DNA of 35,566 nucleotides from an uncultured Sphingomonas sp. (GTDB taxonomy: Bacteria; Pseudomonadota; Alphaproteobacteria; Sphingomonadales; Sphingomonadaceae). A model generated the notes under the pieces. That model was not told where the DNA came from and ran no database searches. It worked only from the letters and a program-made list of their open reading frames with translations. The DNA lies in the NCBI GenBank assembly GCA_946482655.1, contig CAMLSA010000024.1:1-35566 (forward strand), given 5' to 3'. Positions 24,443-32,855 of this stretch are shown one piece after another; positions within the stretch are counted from its first letter, which is position 1, and each line of letters starts with the position of its first letter. The position numbers were made by a program, and so were the translations under genes.

Positions 24443-25219
24443 ATGTACGAAACGATCCTTTACAGTGAAGACGGCCCCGTAGGAACGATCACCCTCAACC
24501 GGCCCGATGACGGGAACATGTTCAATGCGACCATGTGCCGGGAATTGCGTGATTGTATCGAGTTGGTCCGGAATGAGACGCGCACCCTGGTTCTCGTCAT
24601 CACCGGGGCGGGCGATAGGTTCTTCTGCATCGGAGGTCGAAAGGATGGCCTGGAGAAGACGAACCTCTATGCCGGCGTCCTGCCGACCCTCGAGATGTAT
24701 GACGCGATCGAACGTCTTCAAAAGCCTGTGATAGCCAGTGTGAACGGCTTCGCCATCGGCGGCGGCAATGTTCTTCAAATGGTATGTGATCTTTCCATCG
24801 CCTGCGAAAGTGCCAAATTCGGACAGGTTGGTCCGAAGGTGGGAAGCTTCGACGCGGGCTACGGCACCTGGTTCCTCGAGGACATCGTGGGGAAACGCCG
24901 CGCCAAGGAGATCTGGTACCTCAACGAGCGTCTCACGGCCGAGCAGGCCAGGGAATATGGCTTGGTCAACAAGGTGGTGCCAGACGCCGAACTGAAGGCC
25001 GCCACCCGCGCGATGGCCATGACCATCGCCGAGCGGGGTCCGTTCGCGATCGCATCGCTCAAGGCGGCGTTCGGGGCTCGCCACGGCGGCGTCGGGGGCC
25101 TCGCCCGTCTCGCCCATGATCTGCTGCTCCGCAGCTATCTCAACACCGAGGAATCGGCGGAGCTCGCCAAGTCTTTTGCGGAGAGGCGAGCTCCCAATCC
25201 GGAAAGCTACGGTCACTAA
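24443..25219 (+). CDS. Crotonase-family enzyme of the MenB/BadI type (ring-forming or ring-cleaving acyl-CoA hydrolase)
   Basis: ATG 24443 follows AGGAAG. The 258-residue product carries the diagnostic segment of the MenB/BadI branch rather than of ordinary hydratases: GGGNVLQMVCDLSIA, GQVGPKVGSFDAGYG, KRRAKEIWYLNERL and YGLVNKVVP. MenB closes the second ring in menaquinone synthesis; BadI opens 2-ketocyclohexane-carboxyl-CoA to pimelyl-CoA. No other men genes are near, whereas all neighbours are catabolic, so hydrolytic cleavage of a cyclic beta-keto-acyl-CoA to a dicarboxyl-CoA is the favoured role. This gene is the best clue that the substrate has, or passes through, a ring. Confidence 0.82.
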   Translation: MYETILYSEDGPVGTITLNRPDDGNMFNATMCRELRDCIELVRNETRTLVLVITGAGDRFFCIGGRKDGLEKTNLYAGVLPTLEMYDAIERLQKPVIASVNGFAIGGGNVLQMVCDLSIACESAKFGQVGPKVGSFDAGYGTWFLEDIVGKRRAKEIWYLNERLTAEQAREYGLVNKVVPDAELKAATRAMAMTIAERGPFAIASLKAAFGARHGGVGGLARLAHDLLLRSYLNTEESAELAKSFAERRAPNPESYGH

Positions 25220-25274
25220 TCGGCCTTCCGACCGGGAGCCACCATGACGAGCCTGGAGAAAGGCTGGAAACCGA

Positions 25275-26039
25275 ATGATCAGATTAAGCAAAAACGGCTC
25301 AGCCGGTGTCCTTACGCTCGATCGAACCGAAGCGCTCAACGCGCTGAGTTTCGAGATATTGCGAGCGCTCGACGCGATTCTGGACGAAGCGTCGGCGTTG
25401 GACATTCGCGCCTTGATCATCACGGGAGCTGGTGAGAAGGCCTTTTGTGCCGGCGCGGATATACCGGAGCTGATCGGGCGCGCGATGGTGGCCGAGCGGC
25501 GGGGCGCCCAACTGGGCCAGGCCGTCTTCGAGCGCCTGAACAGGTTTCGAGTGCCGACGATCGCGGCAATAAACGGCTATGCCTTCGGCGGCGGCCTGGA
25601 GATGGCGCTCGCCTGCACGTTCCGCATTGCGGCCCCGAACGCCAAGATGGGGCTTCCTGAAATCAAGCTGGGCCTCATTCCCGGCTATGGGGGGACGCAG
25701 CGCCTTCCCCGTCTGGTGGGGGAATCCGTCGCCCTTGACCTCATTCTGACGGGTCGGACGATCGATGCCAAGGAAGCCTTGCACATCGGCTTGATCAACA
25801 GGATCGCGGACGGCGACCTGCTCGACCAGGCATTCGAGTTCGCGAAGCAGTTTACGGGCTTTGGCCTGCCAGCGCTCGAACTCGCCCGCGATGCCGTGCA
25901 GCGTGCGCTGGATATGCCTATCGCAGAAGGTCTCCGCATGGAGGCGGACCTCTCGACCCTGGCTTATCGTACGGCCGATGCCCAAGCCGGCCTGCAGGCG
26001 TTCATCGACAAACAGCCGGCGATCTTCAATGATTGTTGA
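25275..26039 (+). CDS. Enoyl-CoA hydratase
   Basis: This 254-residue crotonase has both catalytic glutamates of true hydratases: one in NGYAFGGGLEMALACTF (about 96-112) and one in GLPEIKLGLIPGYGGTQRLP. The oxyanion-hole segment is KAFCAGADI. It adds water to a 2-enoyl-CoA to give the 3-hydroxyacyl-CoA. Start ATG 25275 has only a weak ribosome site (GGAAA). An ATG at 25244 is in another frame and was rejected. The 55-base gap to the previous gene and 39-base gap to the next fit one operon. Its substrate is probably the product of the acyl-CoA dehydrogenase downstream. Confidence 0.92.
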   Translation: MIRLSKNGSAGVLTLDRTEALNALSFEILRALDAILDEASALDIRALIITGAGEKAFCAGADIPELIGRAMVAERRGAQLGQAVFERLNRFRVPTIAAINGYAFGGGLEMALACTFRIAAPNAKMGLPEIKLGLIPGYGGTQRLPRLVGESVALDLILTGRTIDAKEALHIGLINRIADGDLLDQAFEFAKQFTGFGLPALELARDAVQRALDMPIAEGLRMEADLSTLAYRTADAQAGLQAFIDKQPAIFNDC

Positions 26040-26078
26040 ACACGAATGCGCCAAATCGGCCAAGAGTACGGAAACGAA

Positions 26079-27242
26079 ATGAATCTTTTCGAGAAGATCG
26101 CAGAATTTGCCGATTTGCCTGATCATGAGCGGGCTGTGATCGATACCGTCCGCGCGCTGGCGTCATCGCAGATCGCATCCCGCGCCACGGAGTTCGACCG
26201 GACGGGCGAATTCCCATGGGACAACATCGAGGCGATCAACGGGCTCGGTCTCAACACCATGTTCGTGCCCGAGGCTTATGGCGGCACGGGCCTGTCTTAC
26301 CGCTGCTATCTCGCATGTGTTCGCGAGATAGCCGCAGCATGCGCCTCCACGGCCATCATCTGGGCGACCAATTTTCACGCCATGAAGCCGGTGATCGATT
26401 TCGGCACCGAGGACCAAAGGCAACGGCTGTTGCCGCGAATCGCCGAAGGCGCCCTGGCGTCGCTCGTGATCACCGAGCCCGGCGCCGGATCCGACGCGAC
26501 CGCGATGCGGACCAGTTTTCGCCGCGAGGGGGACGAGATAGTCGTTTCCGGAACGAAAAGTTTCATCACGAGCGGGGATGTCGCCGACCTACTGCTTATT
26601 TTTGGAAAGTGGGACGGGGAAGAGGATCCCCGGAAAGCGATTGCCTGTCTGGTGATGGAACGCGACAAGAGCAGTCCGACGGTGATCCGGCTCGAGGAGA
26701 AAATGGGCCACCGCGCTTCGTCTACCGCCCAGCTTTCTTTCGACGACTGCCGAGTGCCCATGAGCAACTTGCTGGCCGGTCCCGGTGAAGGGCTCGGCAT
26801 GTTGCTGGCGTCTCTCAACAAGTCGCGTCCGAGCATCGCCGCCCATGCGCTCGGCATTGCGGATGCGGCCTTCGGCGACGCGATCGCTTACATCAACGAA
26901 CGTCGGCAATCGGGCCGCCGCATCGTCGAATTCCAGGGTATCCAGTTCCTGCTTGCCGACCTCGCATCCGAATTGGCGATGTGCGGCGCGTGGCTGGATT
27001 ACGTCGGCAGGCAGATCGAGCGCGGCGTCGATATGGCGGTAGAGGCGTCGATCCTCAAGATGAGGGCGAGCGATCTGGCGATGCGAGTGACGACCGAAGC
27101 GGTGCAGCTCCTGGGCGGCAGTGGCTACTGCGCCGACTATCGCGTGGAACGCCTGATGCGCGACGCGAAGATCACCCAGATATGGGAAGGCACCAACCAG
27201 GTGCACCGGCAGTTGATCGGCCGCAGCTTTATCCAACGGTGA
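26079..27242 (+). CDS. Acyl-CoA dehydrogenase
   Basis: ATG 26079 (MNLFEKIAEFADL) has GGAAACGAA just upstream; an ATG at 26046 without a ribosome site would add 11 residues. The product (387 aa) shows the FAD/substrate signatures VITEPGAGSDATAM and KSFITSGDVADLLL, the C-terminal GGSGYCADYRVERLMRDAK, and the catalytic base Glu in QIWEGTNQV near the end. It introduces a trans-2 double bond in an acyl-CoA, passing electrons to ETF. Length and motif order are those of the short/medium-chain family. It is the fourth gene of the operon, 7 bases before a 3-hydroxyacyl-CoA dehydrogenase gene. Confidence 0.95.
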   Translation: MNLFEKIAEFADLPDHERAVIDTVRALASSQIASRATEFDRTGEFPWDNIEAINGLGLNTMFVPEAYGGTGLSYRCYLACVREIAAACASTAIIWATNFHAMKPVIDFGTEDQRQRLLPRIAEGALASLVITEPGAGSDATAMRTSFRREGDEIVVSGTKSFITSGDVADLLLIFGKWDGEEDPRKAIACLVMERDKSSPTVIRLEEKMGHRASSTAQLSFDDCRVPMSNLLAGPGEGLGMLLASLNKSRPSIAAHALGIADAAFGDAIAYINERRQSGRRIVEFQGIQFLLADLASELAMCGAWLDYVGRQIERGVDMAVEASILKMRASDLAMRVTTEAVQLLGGSGYCADYRVERLMRDAKITQIWEGTNQVHRQLIGRSFIQR

Positions 27243-27249
27243 GGACAGA

Positions 27250-28125
27250 ATGAATCAACAACCACGCATCGGTGTGGCTGGCGCCGGCACCATGGGAACG
27301 GGAATTGCCATTGTCGCGGCCCGCTCGGGAGCCATCACCCGTATCTTCGATCTCAATCGGGAGTATGTCGATCGGGCAAAAGAGCAGATGGCGGCCTTCT
27401 TCGCGAAATCTGTCCAGCGGGGCAAGCTTTCGCAGGAGCAGGTCGACGAGATCATGGGCAACGTGATCGCCGTTTCCGATCCGAAGGAAATGGCGGAATG
27501 CGATCTCATCATCGAGGCCATTTTCGAAGACCTGGACGCAAAGGGCAGCCTGTTCACCCAATTGGATGCGGTGTGCCCCGAGGCGACGATTTTCGCCAGC
27601 AACACATCGACTCTCTCCATCACGGAAATTGCCGCCCGAAGCGGACGACCGGATCGCTTTGTGGGTATGCACTTCTGCCTTCCGGCTCAGCTCATGAAGC
27701 TGGTCGAAATGTCTCCCGGTTTGCGTACCTCCGACGACGTGTTCAACGTCGCCTGGAAGCTCTGCCAGGACATGGGCCAAATACCCGTCAAGACGCAGGA
27801 CATGCCCGGCTTCATTCTCAATTACTTCCTCATACCCTTTAACAATGACGCAATTCGAATCGTCGAAGAGGGCGTGGCGGAACCCGAGGATATCGATGCC
27901 GCCATCAAGGGCGCGCTGGGTTACGCAATGGGGCCGATGCAGCTGCTCGACCTCGTCGGACTCGACACGCAAGTGCTCCTTTGTGAGGCATTGGGCGGAG
28001 TGACTGGCGAACCCCGTGCCGCCTGCCCCCCGCTCCTCCGCCGAATGGTTGCCGCCAAAAAATTGGGCCGAAAAACCGGCGAAGGCTTTCTGAAATATGA
28101 ATCTAACGCGATTTTTGGAGCGTGA
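27250..28125 (+). CDS. 3-hydroxyacyl-CoA dehydrogenase (NAD-dependent), short form with altered active-site motif
   Basis: The 291-residue product has the N-terminal NAD motif GVAGAGTMGTGIA and the SNTSTLSIT and GFILNYFLIPFNN regions that give Ser and Asn of the active site. The conserved catalytic His motif, normally HFFNP, here reads GMHFCLPAQLMKLVEM; His and the following Glu are kept but the FNP part is changed. It oxidises 3-hydroxyacyl-CoA to 3-oxoacyl-CoA. Stop and next start are 3 bases apart. Divergence in the substrate-facing loop suggests an unusual substrate; the enzyme still looks complete. Confidence 0.9.
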   Translation: MNQQPRIGVAGAGTMGTGIAIVAARSGAITRIFDLNREYVDRAKEQMAAFFAKSVQRGKLSQEQVDEIMGNVIAVSDPKEMAECDLIIEAIFEDLDAKGSLFTQLDAVCPEATIFASNTSTLSITEIAARSGRPDRFVGMHFCLPAQLMKLVEMSPGLRTSDDVFNVAWKLCQDMGQIPVKTQDMPGFILNYFLIPFNNDAIRIVEEGVAEPEDIDAAIKGALGYAMGPMQLLDLVGLDTQVLLCEALGGVTGEPRAACPPLLRRMVAAKKLGRKTGEGFLKYESNAIFGA

Positions 28126-28128
28126 TGG

Positions 28129-28776
28129 ATGAGCCATGCACTAATCCTGACTGGCGAGAGTCGGTCCTTTCCCGACGGTGACGCCTTTCTGCAGTCGGAC
28201 GACACGTCCACCATACTCGTGATCGCGGGTGAGGGAGCCGGCGCGGCTTATACCGCGCTCACCGATCGCTCGGCCTATGATCTGATCCTCATCGAGCTCG
28301 GGACAGAATGTCTCGGGACACATACAGGCGAATCCCGAGGCGAAGAGGGTAGCAAGACATTGGGTTTCGCGCGCTTCCGCCTCGGCCAGCTCGCGCCCAG
28401 CAATCTCGTCGAGATTGTGCGTCAGCCGGCTTCGGACCCCGATGCGATCCGCCTCGCTCGCGAGCTGTTCGAAAGGCACGGGCTGGCCACCGCCGTTTGT
28501 CGGGATTTCCCGGGACGCATCGTCGACCGGCTGGTGCGGCCTTATTACAATGCGGCCTTGAATCGGCTGGATGGCCAACTGGCCACCGCGTCGGACATGG
28601 ACCTCACGCTGCGACTGGGCCTGGGCTATCCCAAAGGCCCTATCGAACTCCTCGAGGAAAGCGGTCTCGCCGAACACTACACCGTCACCAAGGCCCTCTT
28701 CGACGCACTGGGCGACCGAGCTTTCTATCCCGCGCGCCGCGCGCAAATCGCTGCGGCACGCAGCGAAAAGGCCTGA
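28129..28776 (+). CDS. 3-hydroxyacyl-CoA dehydrogenase-like protein without a Rossmann glycine motif
   Basis: The 215-residue product aligns by eye with the second half of 3-hydroxyacyl-CoA dehydrogenases: ARFRLGQLAPSNLVEIVRQ (where HFFNPxxxMxLVEVV is usual), GRIVDRLVRPYYNAALNRL and LTLRLGLGYPKGPIELLEESG. The first 95 residues contain no GxGxxG NAD site and no SNTS motif, and the catalytic His position is not His. It is therefore probably not a dehydrogenase by itself. It could be a subunit of the preceding enzyme, an acyl-CoA-binding protein, or a decaying duplicate, though the frame is intact and tightly spaced (3 and 4 bases) within the operon. Confidence 0.75.
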   Translation: MSHALILTGESRSFPDGDAFLQSDDTSTILVIAGEGAGAAYTALTDRSAYDLILIELGTECLGTHTGESRGEEGSKTLGFARFRLGQLAPSNLVEIVRQPASDPDAIRLARELFERHGLATAVCRDFPGRIVDRLVRPYYNAALNRLDGQLATASDMDLTLRLGLGYPKGPIELLEESGLAEHYTVTKALFDALGDRAFYPARRAQIAAARSEKA

Positions 28777-28780
28777 TCCG

Positions 28781-29896
28781 ATGCAGCCTCTCGACGGTCT
28801 TCTGGTCCTGGATTTCAGCACGCTCTTGCCTGGTCCGCTCACCACTCTGATGCTGGCTGAAGCTGGTGCTCGCGTGGTCAAGATCGAGCGTCCCGACCGT
28901 GGCGACGAAATGCGGAGCTACGAACCGAAGTTCGGCGCGGATTCGGTTAATTTCGTCATGCTCAACCGCGGCAAGCAAAGCATAAAGATCGATCTCAAGG
29001 CGCCGGACGCGATCGCTCGACTGGAGCCGTTAATCAAGCAGGCCGACGTGCTGGTTGAGCAGTTCCGGCCCGGCGTGATGGATCGCCTGGGACTGGGATA
29101 TGAGGCGGTTCGCAACATCAATCCCCAGATAATCTATTGCTCGATCACGGGCTGGGGGCAGGATGGCCCGAAAAAATATCTGGCGGCCCATGATCTCAAT
29201 TACATGGCTGAAACCGGCATCTTGGGCCTGTCTCGAGACAGCACCGGAGCGCCAAGCCTCCCACCGGTACTGGCCGCCGACATTGCGGGCGGCACCTATC
29301 CGGCGGTGATCAACATCCTTCTCGCTCTCAGGCAGCGCGACAATACCGGTCTGGGCACTCATCTCGACATAGCGATGGCAGAGAGTCTTTTCACCTTTGC
29401 CTATTGGGGCCTTGGCGAGGGGTTCGCCTGCAACCAATGGCCGAAGGGGGGCGATGGCTTGGTGACGGGGGCTTCGCCACGTTATCAAATCTATCGAACC
29501 GCCGATGACAAGTTCATCGCGGCAGCTCCGTTAGAAGAGAAATTCTGGGATAATTTCTGCACACTTATCGAGCTTCCCGAGAAATATCGCGGAAGCGAGG
29601 CCCCTGCCGCCGAGGCTACGGCAAGGGTCGCCGAGATCATCGCGCAACGCAGCGCGGACGCATGGCAGTCGATCTTCGAAGGCCATGATGTGTGCTGCTC
29701 GGTCGTTGCCGATCTTGACGCGGCGGTCCAGGATCCTCATTTCGCCGAGCGAGGGATCTTCACGCGAAAGACGGTTGCGGGGCAGCAAACGATTACCGCC
29801 TTGCCCATCCCCATCGCTCCTGGCTTCAGATCCCCGGTGCAACGCTCGATTGCGCCAGGCCTGGGCGAGAATTGGGACCCCATGCTGACGATATGA
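28781..29896 (+). CDS. CaiB/BaiF-family protein of the alpha-methylacyl-CoA racemase type
   Basis: ATG 28781, 4 bases after the preceding stop, starts MQPLDGLLVLDFSTLLPGP. The 371-residue product is nearer to AMACR than to CoA-transferases: RPGVMDRLGLGYEAVR, YCSITGWGQDGP, the catalytic His in AAHDLNYMAETG and Asp in LAADIAGGTYPAV, and AMAESLFTFAYW. AMACR inverts the C2 methyl centre of 2-methylacyl-CoA so that the stereospecific acyl-CoA dehydrogenase can act. If this assignment is right, the pathway handles alpha-methyl-branched intermediates. CoA-transferase activity is the alternative. Confidence 0.82.
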   Translation: MQPLDGLLVLDFSTLLPGPLTTLMLAEAGARVVKIERPDRGDEMRSYEPKFGADSVNFVMLNRGKQSIKIDLKAPDAIARLEPLIKQADVLVEQFRPGVMDRLGLGYEAVRNINPQIIYCSITGWGQDGPKKYLAAHDLNYMAETGILGLSRDSTGAPSLPPVLAADIAGGTYPAVINILLALRQRDNTGLGTHLDIAMAESLFTFAYWGLGEGFACNQWPKGGDGLVTGASPRYQIYRTADDKFIAAAPLEEKFWDNFCTLIELPEKYRGSEAPAAEATARVAEIIAQRSADAWQSIFEGHDVCCSVVADLDAAVQDPHFAERGIFTRKTVAGQQTITALPIPIAPGFRSPVQRSIAPGLGENWDPMLTI

Positions 29897-29918
29897 CCAA
29901 GGTGAAGGGGCTCAGGCG

Positions 29919-31454
29919 GTGAATATTCCGAAAAGCACACAAGTGGCGGTGATCGGTGCAGGCGCTATGGGTAGTGGCATCGCGCAGGTCGCAGCCACCG
30001 CTGGCCATCCCGTCCTGTTGTTCGACGCGATTTCAGGCGTTGCAGATCGCGCCCGCAATTCCATTGTCACCTCGCTTCAACGATCGAGGGATAAGGGAAA
30101 GATATCCGCCGAAGAGTGCGATCAGATTATCGCGCGCCTTTCGGTTGCAATGACCGTTGGCGAAATGGGCGGCGCTGGCTTGGTGATCGAAGCGATCGCC
30201 GAGAATCTGGAGATCAAACAGAAACTGTTTCGCGAGGTGGAGGCGGTCGTTCCGCCTTCGGCTATCCTGGCGACCAACACGTCCTCAATCTCCATTACCG
30301 CCATTGGTTCGGCGTTGAAGGATCCGACCCGATTGGCCGGATTCCATTTTTTCAATCCGGCACCGCTGATGAAGCTTGTCGAGGTCGTATCGGGGGCGGC
30401 AACCCGGTCCGACGTCATGGAAGCGCTAACCGCGACGGCGAAAGCATGGGGCAAAACGGCTGTCCGCGTGAAGACGGCCCCCGGATTTATCGTCAATCGT
30501 GTTGCCCGACCCTTTTACGGAGAAGCACTTCGATTGCTCGAGGAAGGTGCGGCCGATGCGGCGACCCTGGATTATATCTATACCCGTTCCGGCGGCTTTC
30601 GGATGGGTCCGTTCGAGCTGATGGACATGATCGGCCATGACGTGAACTATGCCGTGACGTCGACAGTCTATGCCGACTGCTACAGCGATCCACGCTATCG
30701 CCCCTCCATGGCACAGCGCGAACTGGTTTCAGCTGGCTGGCTCGGACGCAAATCGGGCCGCGGCTTCTATGACCACCAGAGTCAAACCGCGCCGGAACCG
30801 AATATTCATCCCACGCAGCCCGCGCCAACAGCGGTGGCGGTCGAAGGCGATGGTCCCGGGTTGAGCGCCATAGCCGAGAACTGCGTCGCGAACGGCATTC
30901 CCGTCAGCTATGCGGATGGGGACGGTTTCATCCGTGTCGGCGACAGCGCTCTGGCCCGTACCGATGGGCGATCGGCTACCCAACGCGTGGCTGAAGGAGC
31001 GCCACAAGAGCTTGTCCTCATGGATCTGGTGCCGCAGTCCGGTGGCGGGCGGGCGGTGGTCCTGACCAAGGCGGACCAGGCATCATTCGATTCCCTGGAC
31101 CGCATGGCCGGCCTTTTCCAGGCCCTCGGAATGACCGTCATCGTCGTGGATGACCTTCCGGCCATGGTGCTGATGCGTACAATCGCTCTGCTCGTCGATG
31201 AAGCCGCGGACGCCGTTCAGAAAGGCATTGCCTCGCGAGAGGATATCGAAACGGCAATGGTCACCGGCGTGAACTATCCGAGCGGTCTGCTGGCGTGGGG
31301 CGATGCAATTGGCCCTTCCACGCTGGTCACTGTCCTCGACAATGTTCGTCGCGCGAGCGGCGACAGTCGCTATCGCACATCTCAGCTGCTGCGCCGGAGC
31401 GCCCTTTGCGGGGCCGCTCTTGCTCCAGCGACAAGTCCAGCCGCCCGGAGATAA
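29919..31454 (+). CDS. 3-hydroxyacyl-CoA dehydrogenase, long PaaH-type
   Basis: It starts at GTG 29919; 511 residues. The NAD domain begins VAVIGAGAMGSGIAQVAA; ATNTSSISIT, GFHFFNPAPLMKLVEVVSG and APGFIVNRVARPFYGEAL carry the canonical Ser, His, Glu and Asn. The usual C-terminal domain ends with GRKSGRGFYDH (about residue 285). A roughly 220-residue extension follows, containing a second C-terminal-type domain (AMVLMRTIALLVDEAADAV, GVNYPSGLLAWGDAIGP), as in PaaH/PaaC-type enzymes of phenylacetate and adipyl-CoA-type degradation. It oxidises the 3-hydroxy-dicarboxyl- or acyl-CoA that the next gene's thiolase then cleaves; the two genes are 5 bases apart. Confidence 0.93.
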   Translation: MNIPKSTQVAVIGAGAMGSGIAQVAATAGHPVLLFDAISGVADRARNSIVTSLQRSRDKGKISAEECDQIIARLSVAMTVGEMGGAGLVIEAIAENLEIKQKLFREVEAVVPPSAILATNTSSISITAIGSALKDPTRLAGFHFFNPAPLMKLVEVVSGAATRSDVMEALTATAKAWGKTAVRVKTAPGFIVNRVARPFYGEALRLLEEGAADAATLDYIYTRSGGFRMGPFELMDMIGHDVNYAVTSTVYADCYSDPRYRPSMAQRELVSAGWLGRKSGRGFYDHQSQTAPEPNIHPTQPAPTAVAVEGDGPGLSAIAENCVANGIPVSYADGDGFIRVGDSALARTDGRSATQRVAEGAPQELVLMDLVPQSGGGRAVVLTKADQASFDSLDRMAGLFQALGMTVIVVDDLPAMVLMRTIALLVDEAADAVQKGIASREDIETAMVTGVNYPSGLLAWGDAIGPSTLVTVLDNVRRASGDSRYRTSQLLRRSALCGAALAPATSPAARR

Positions 31455-31459
31455 CTAAC

Positions 31460-32662
31460 ATGGTGGACGTTCTCATCTGCGACGCAGTGCGCACGCCTAT
31501 CGGTCGTTACGGTGGAGCATTGGCGTCCATCAGGGCGGACGACTTGGCTGCGATCCCGCTCCGGACTCTCCGGGAGCGCAATCCGACGGTTGATTGGGCC
31601 GAAGTCGATGACATCGTCCTTGGTTGCGCCAACCAGGCGGGTGAGGACAACCGCAACGTTGCGCGGATGGCGGGTCTGCTCGCCCAGCTGCCGCTTGAGG
31701 TGCCGGGCGTCACCGTCAACCGACTGTGCGGCTCGGGTATGGATGCCATCGGGATCGCCGCCAGGGCGATCCGGGCGGGCGAAGCGAAGCTCATGGTCGC
31801 CGGCGGCGTCGAGAGCATGTCGCGTGCGCCATTCGTGATGGGCAAAGCGGACAGCGCCTATTCGCGTGCTATGAAGATGGAAGACACGACAATGGGTTGG
31901 CGTTTCATCAACGCTGCCCTGAAGGCACAATATGGCGTCGATACGATGCCGCAAACTGCCGAGAATGTAGCGCAAGCTCACAGCATATCTCGCGCGGATC
32001 AAGACGCCTTCGCGCTGCGCAGCCAGCAACGCACGGGCGAGGCGCTCGCTATAAAGCGTTTTGCAAGGGAAATCTGCCCGGTCGAACTGGTGTCCAAGCA
32101 AGGTACAAGAACGGTCGATACCGATGAACATCCGCGTCCAGCGACCAAGATAGAAGATCTTGCGAAGCTCAAGGGCGTCGTCTCACTCGAGGGATCAGTG
32201 ACTGCGGGCAATGCGTCGGGCATCAATGACGGCGCATGCGCCGTCTTGCTGGCCACCGAAGCCATGGCCGCACGCGCCGGATTGCAGCCATTGGCGCGTC
32301 ACGTGGCGACGGCGGTAGCCGGAGTGGAACCGCGATTGATGGGCATGGGCCCCGTTCCGGCGGTCCGAAAATTGTTGAGCCTGACCGGCCTTTCGCTCGA
32401 CGATATGGACGTGATCGAACTGAACGAGGCATTCGCTGCGCAGGGCCTGGCGGTCTTGCGGGAACTCAACCTGCCGGACGATGCCCCGCATGTTAATCCC
32501 AACGGCGGAGCGATCGCTCTGGGCCACCCGCTTGGCATGTCGGGCGCTCGACTGATCACCACCGCCGCATATCAGCTAAAGGAGACCGGCGGTCGTTATG
32601 CGCTGTGCACGATGTGCATTGGCGTCGGCCAGGGAATTGCCACCATCATTGAGCGCATCTGA
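31460..32662 (+). CDS. pcaF: 3-oxoadipyl-CoA/acetyl-CoA-type thiolase (PcaF/PaaJ-like)
   Basis: ATG 31460 starts [19 protein letters not shown], the typical opening of beta-ketoadipyl-CoA thiolases; earlier in-frame starts lie inside the previous gene. The 400-residue product has the nucleophile Cys in [13 protein letters not shown], His in [14 protein letters not shown] and the second Cys in TMCIGVGQG, so it is a complete thiolase. [17 protein letters not shown] and [20 protein letters not shown] are characteristic of the PcaF/PaaJ branch, which cleaves 3-oxoadipyl-CoA to succinyl-CoA and acetyl-CoA. The same chemistry on a longer oxo-dicarboxyl-CoA is possible here. It is the last gene of the tight cluster; a GC hairpin follows. 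Confidence 0.92.
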   Translation: MVDVLICDAVRTPIGRYGGALASIRADDLAAIPLRTLRERNPTVDWAEVDDIVLGCANQAGEDNRNVARMAGLLAQLPLEVPGVTVNRLCGSGMDAIGIAARAIRAGEAKLMVAGGVESMSRAPFVMGKADSAYSRAMKMEDTTMGWRFINAALKAQYGVDTMPQTAENVAQAHSISRADQDAFALRSQQRTGEALAIKRFAREICPVELVSKQGTRTVDTDEHPRPATKIEDLAKLKGVVSLEGSVTAGNASGINDGACAVLLATEAMAARAGLQPLARHVATAVAGVEPRLMGMGPVPAVRKLLSLTGLSLDDMDVIELNEAFAAQGLAVLRELNLPDDAPHVNPNGGAIALGHPLGMSGARLITTAAYQLKETGGRYALCTMCIGVGQGIATIIERI

Positions 32663-32676
32663 CGATTAGGAGAGCA

Positions 32677-32696
32677 GGCCGCTCTCGAAAGCGGCC
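32677..32696 (+). terminator. GC hairpin after the thiolase gene
   Basis: GGCCGCT-CTCGAA-AGCGGCC forms a 7-bp stem with a 6-base loop 14 bases after the thiolase stop. No T-run follows, so it may be a weak or Rho-assisted terminator, or an mRNA 3'-end stabiliser, before the SMP-30-like gene. Confidence 0.45.
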
Positions 32697-32855
32697 CCGA
32701 TCATTCGGACAGGCGTGCGGTGTGGCGATTGTCAATGCAGCCATTGAGGGTAGCCCGCATCCGGGCGGCAAACGGATGTCGGCGCTTCCATGCTGGACAT
32801 TACGGAAAATGCAATTCCATGAGATATGACCGGCATCAACTGGAGAGGTCCCGAA

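Noticed and set aside
24443..25219. Annotation as menaquinone biosynthesis menB
   Set aside because: The motif branch fits MenB and BadI alike, but no other men genes are here and every neighbour is catabolic.
32718..32735. A fourth sigma-54-like site before the SMP-30-like gene (TGGCGATTGTCAATGC)
   Set aside because: GG and GC are 11 rather than 10 bases apart and the -12 part is ATGC, not TTGC; spacing is critical for RpoN.
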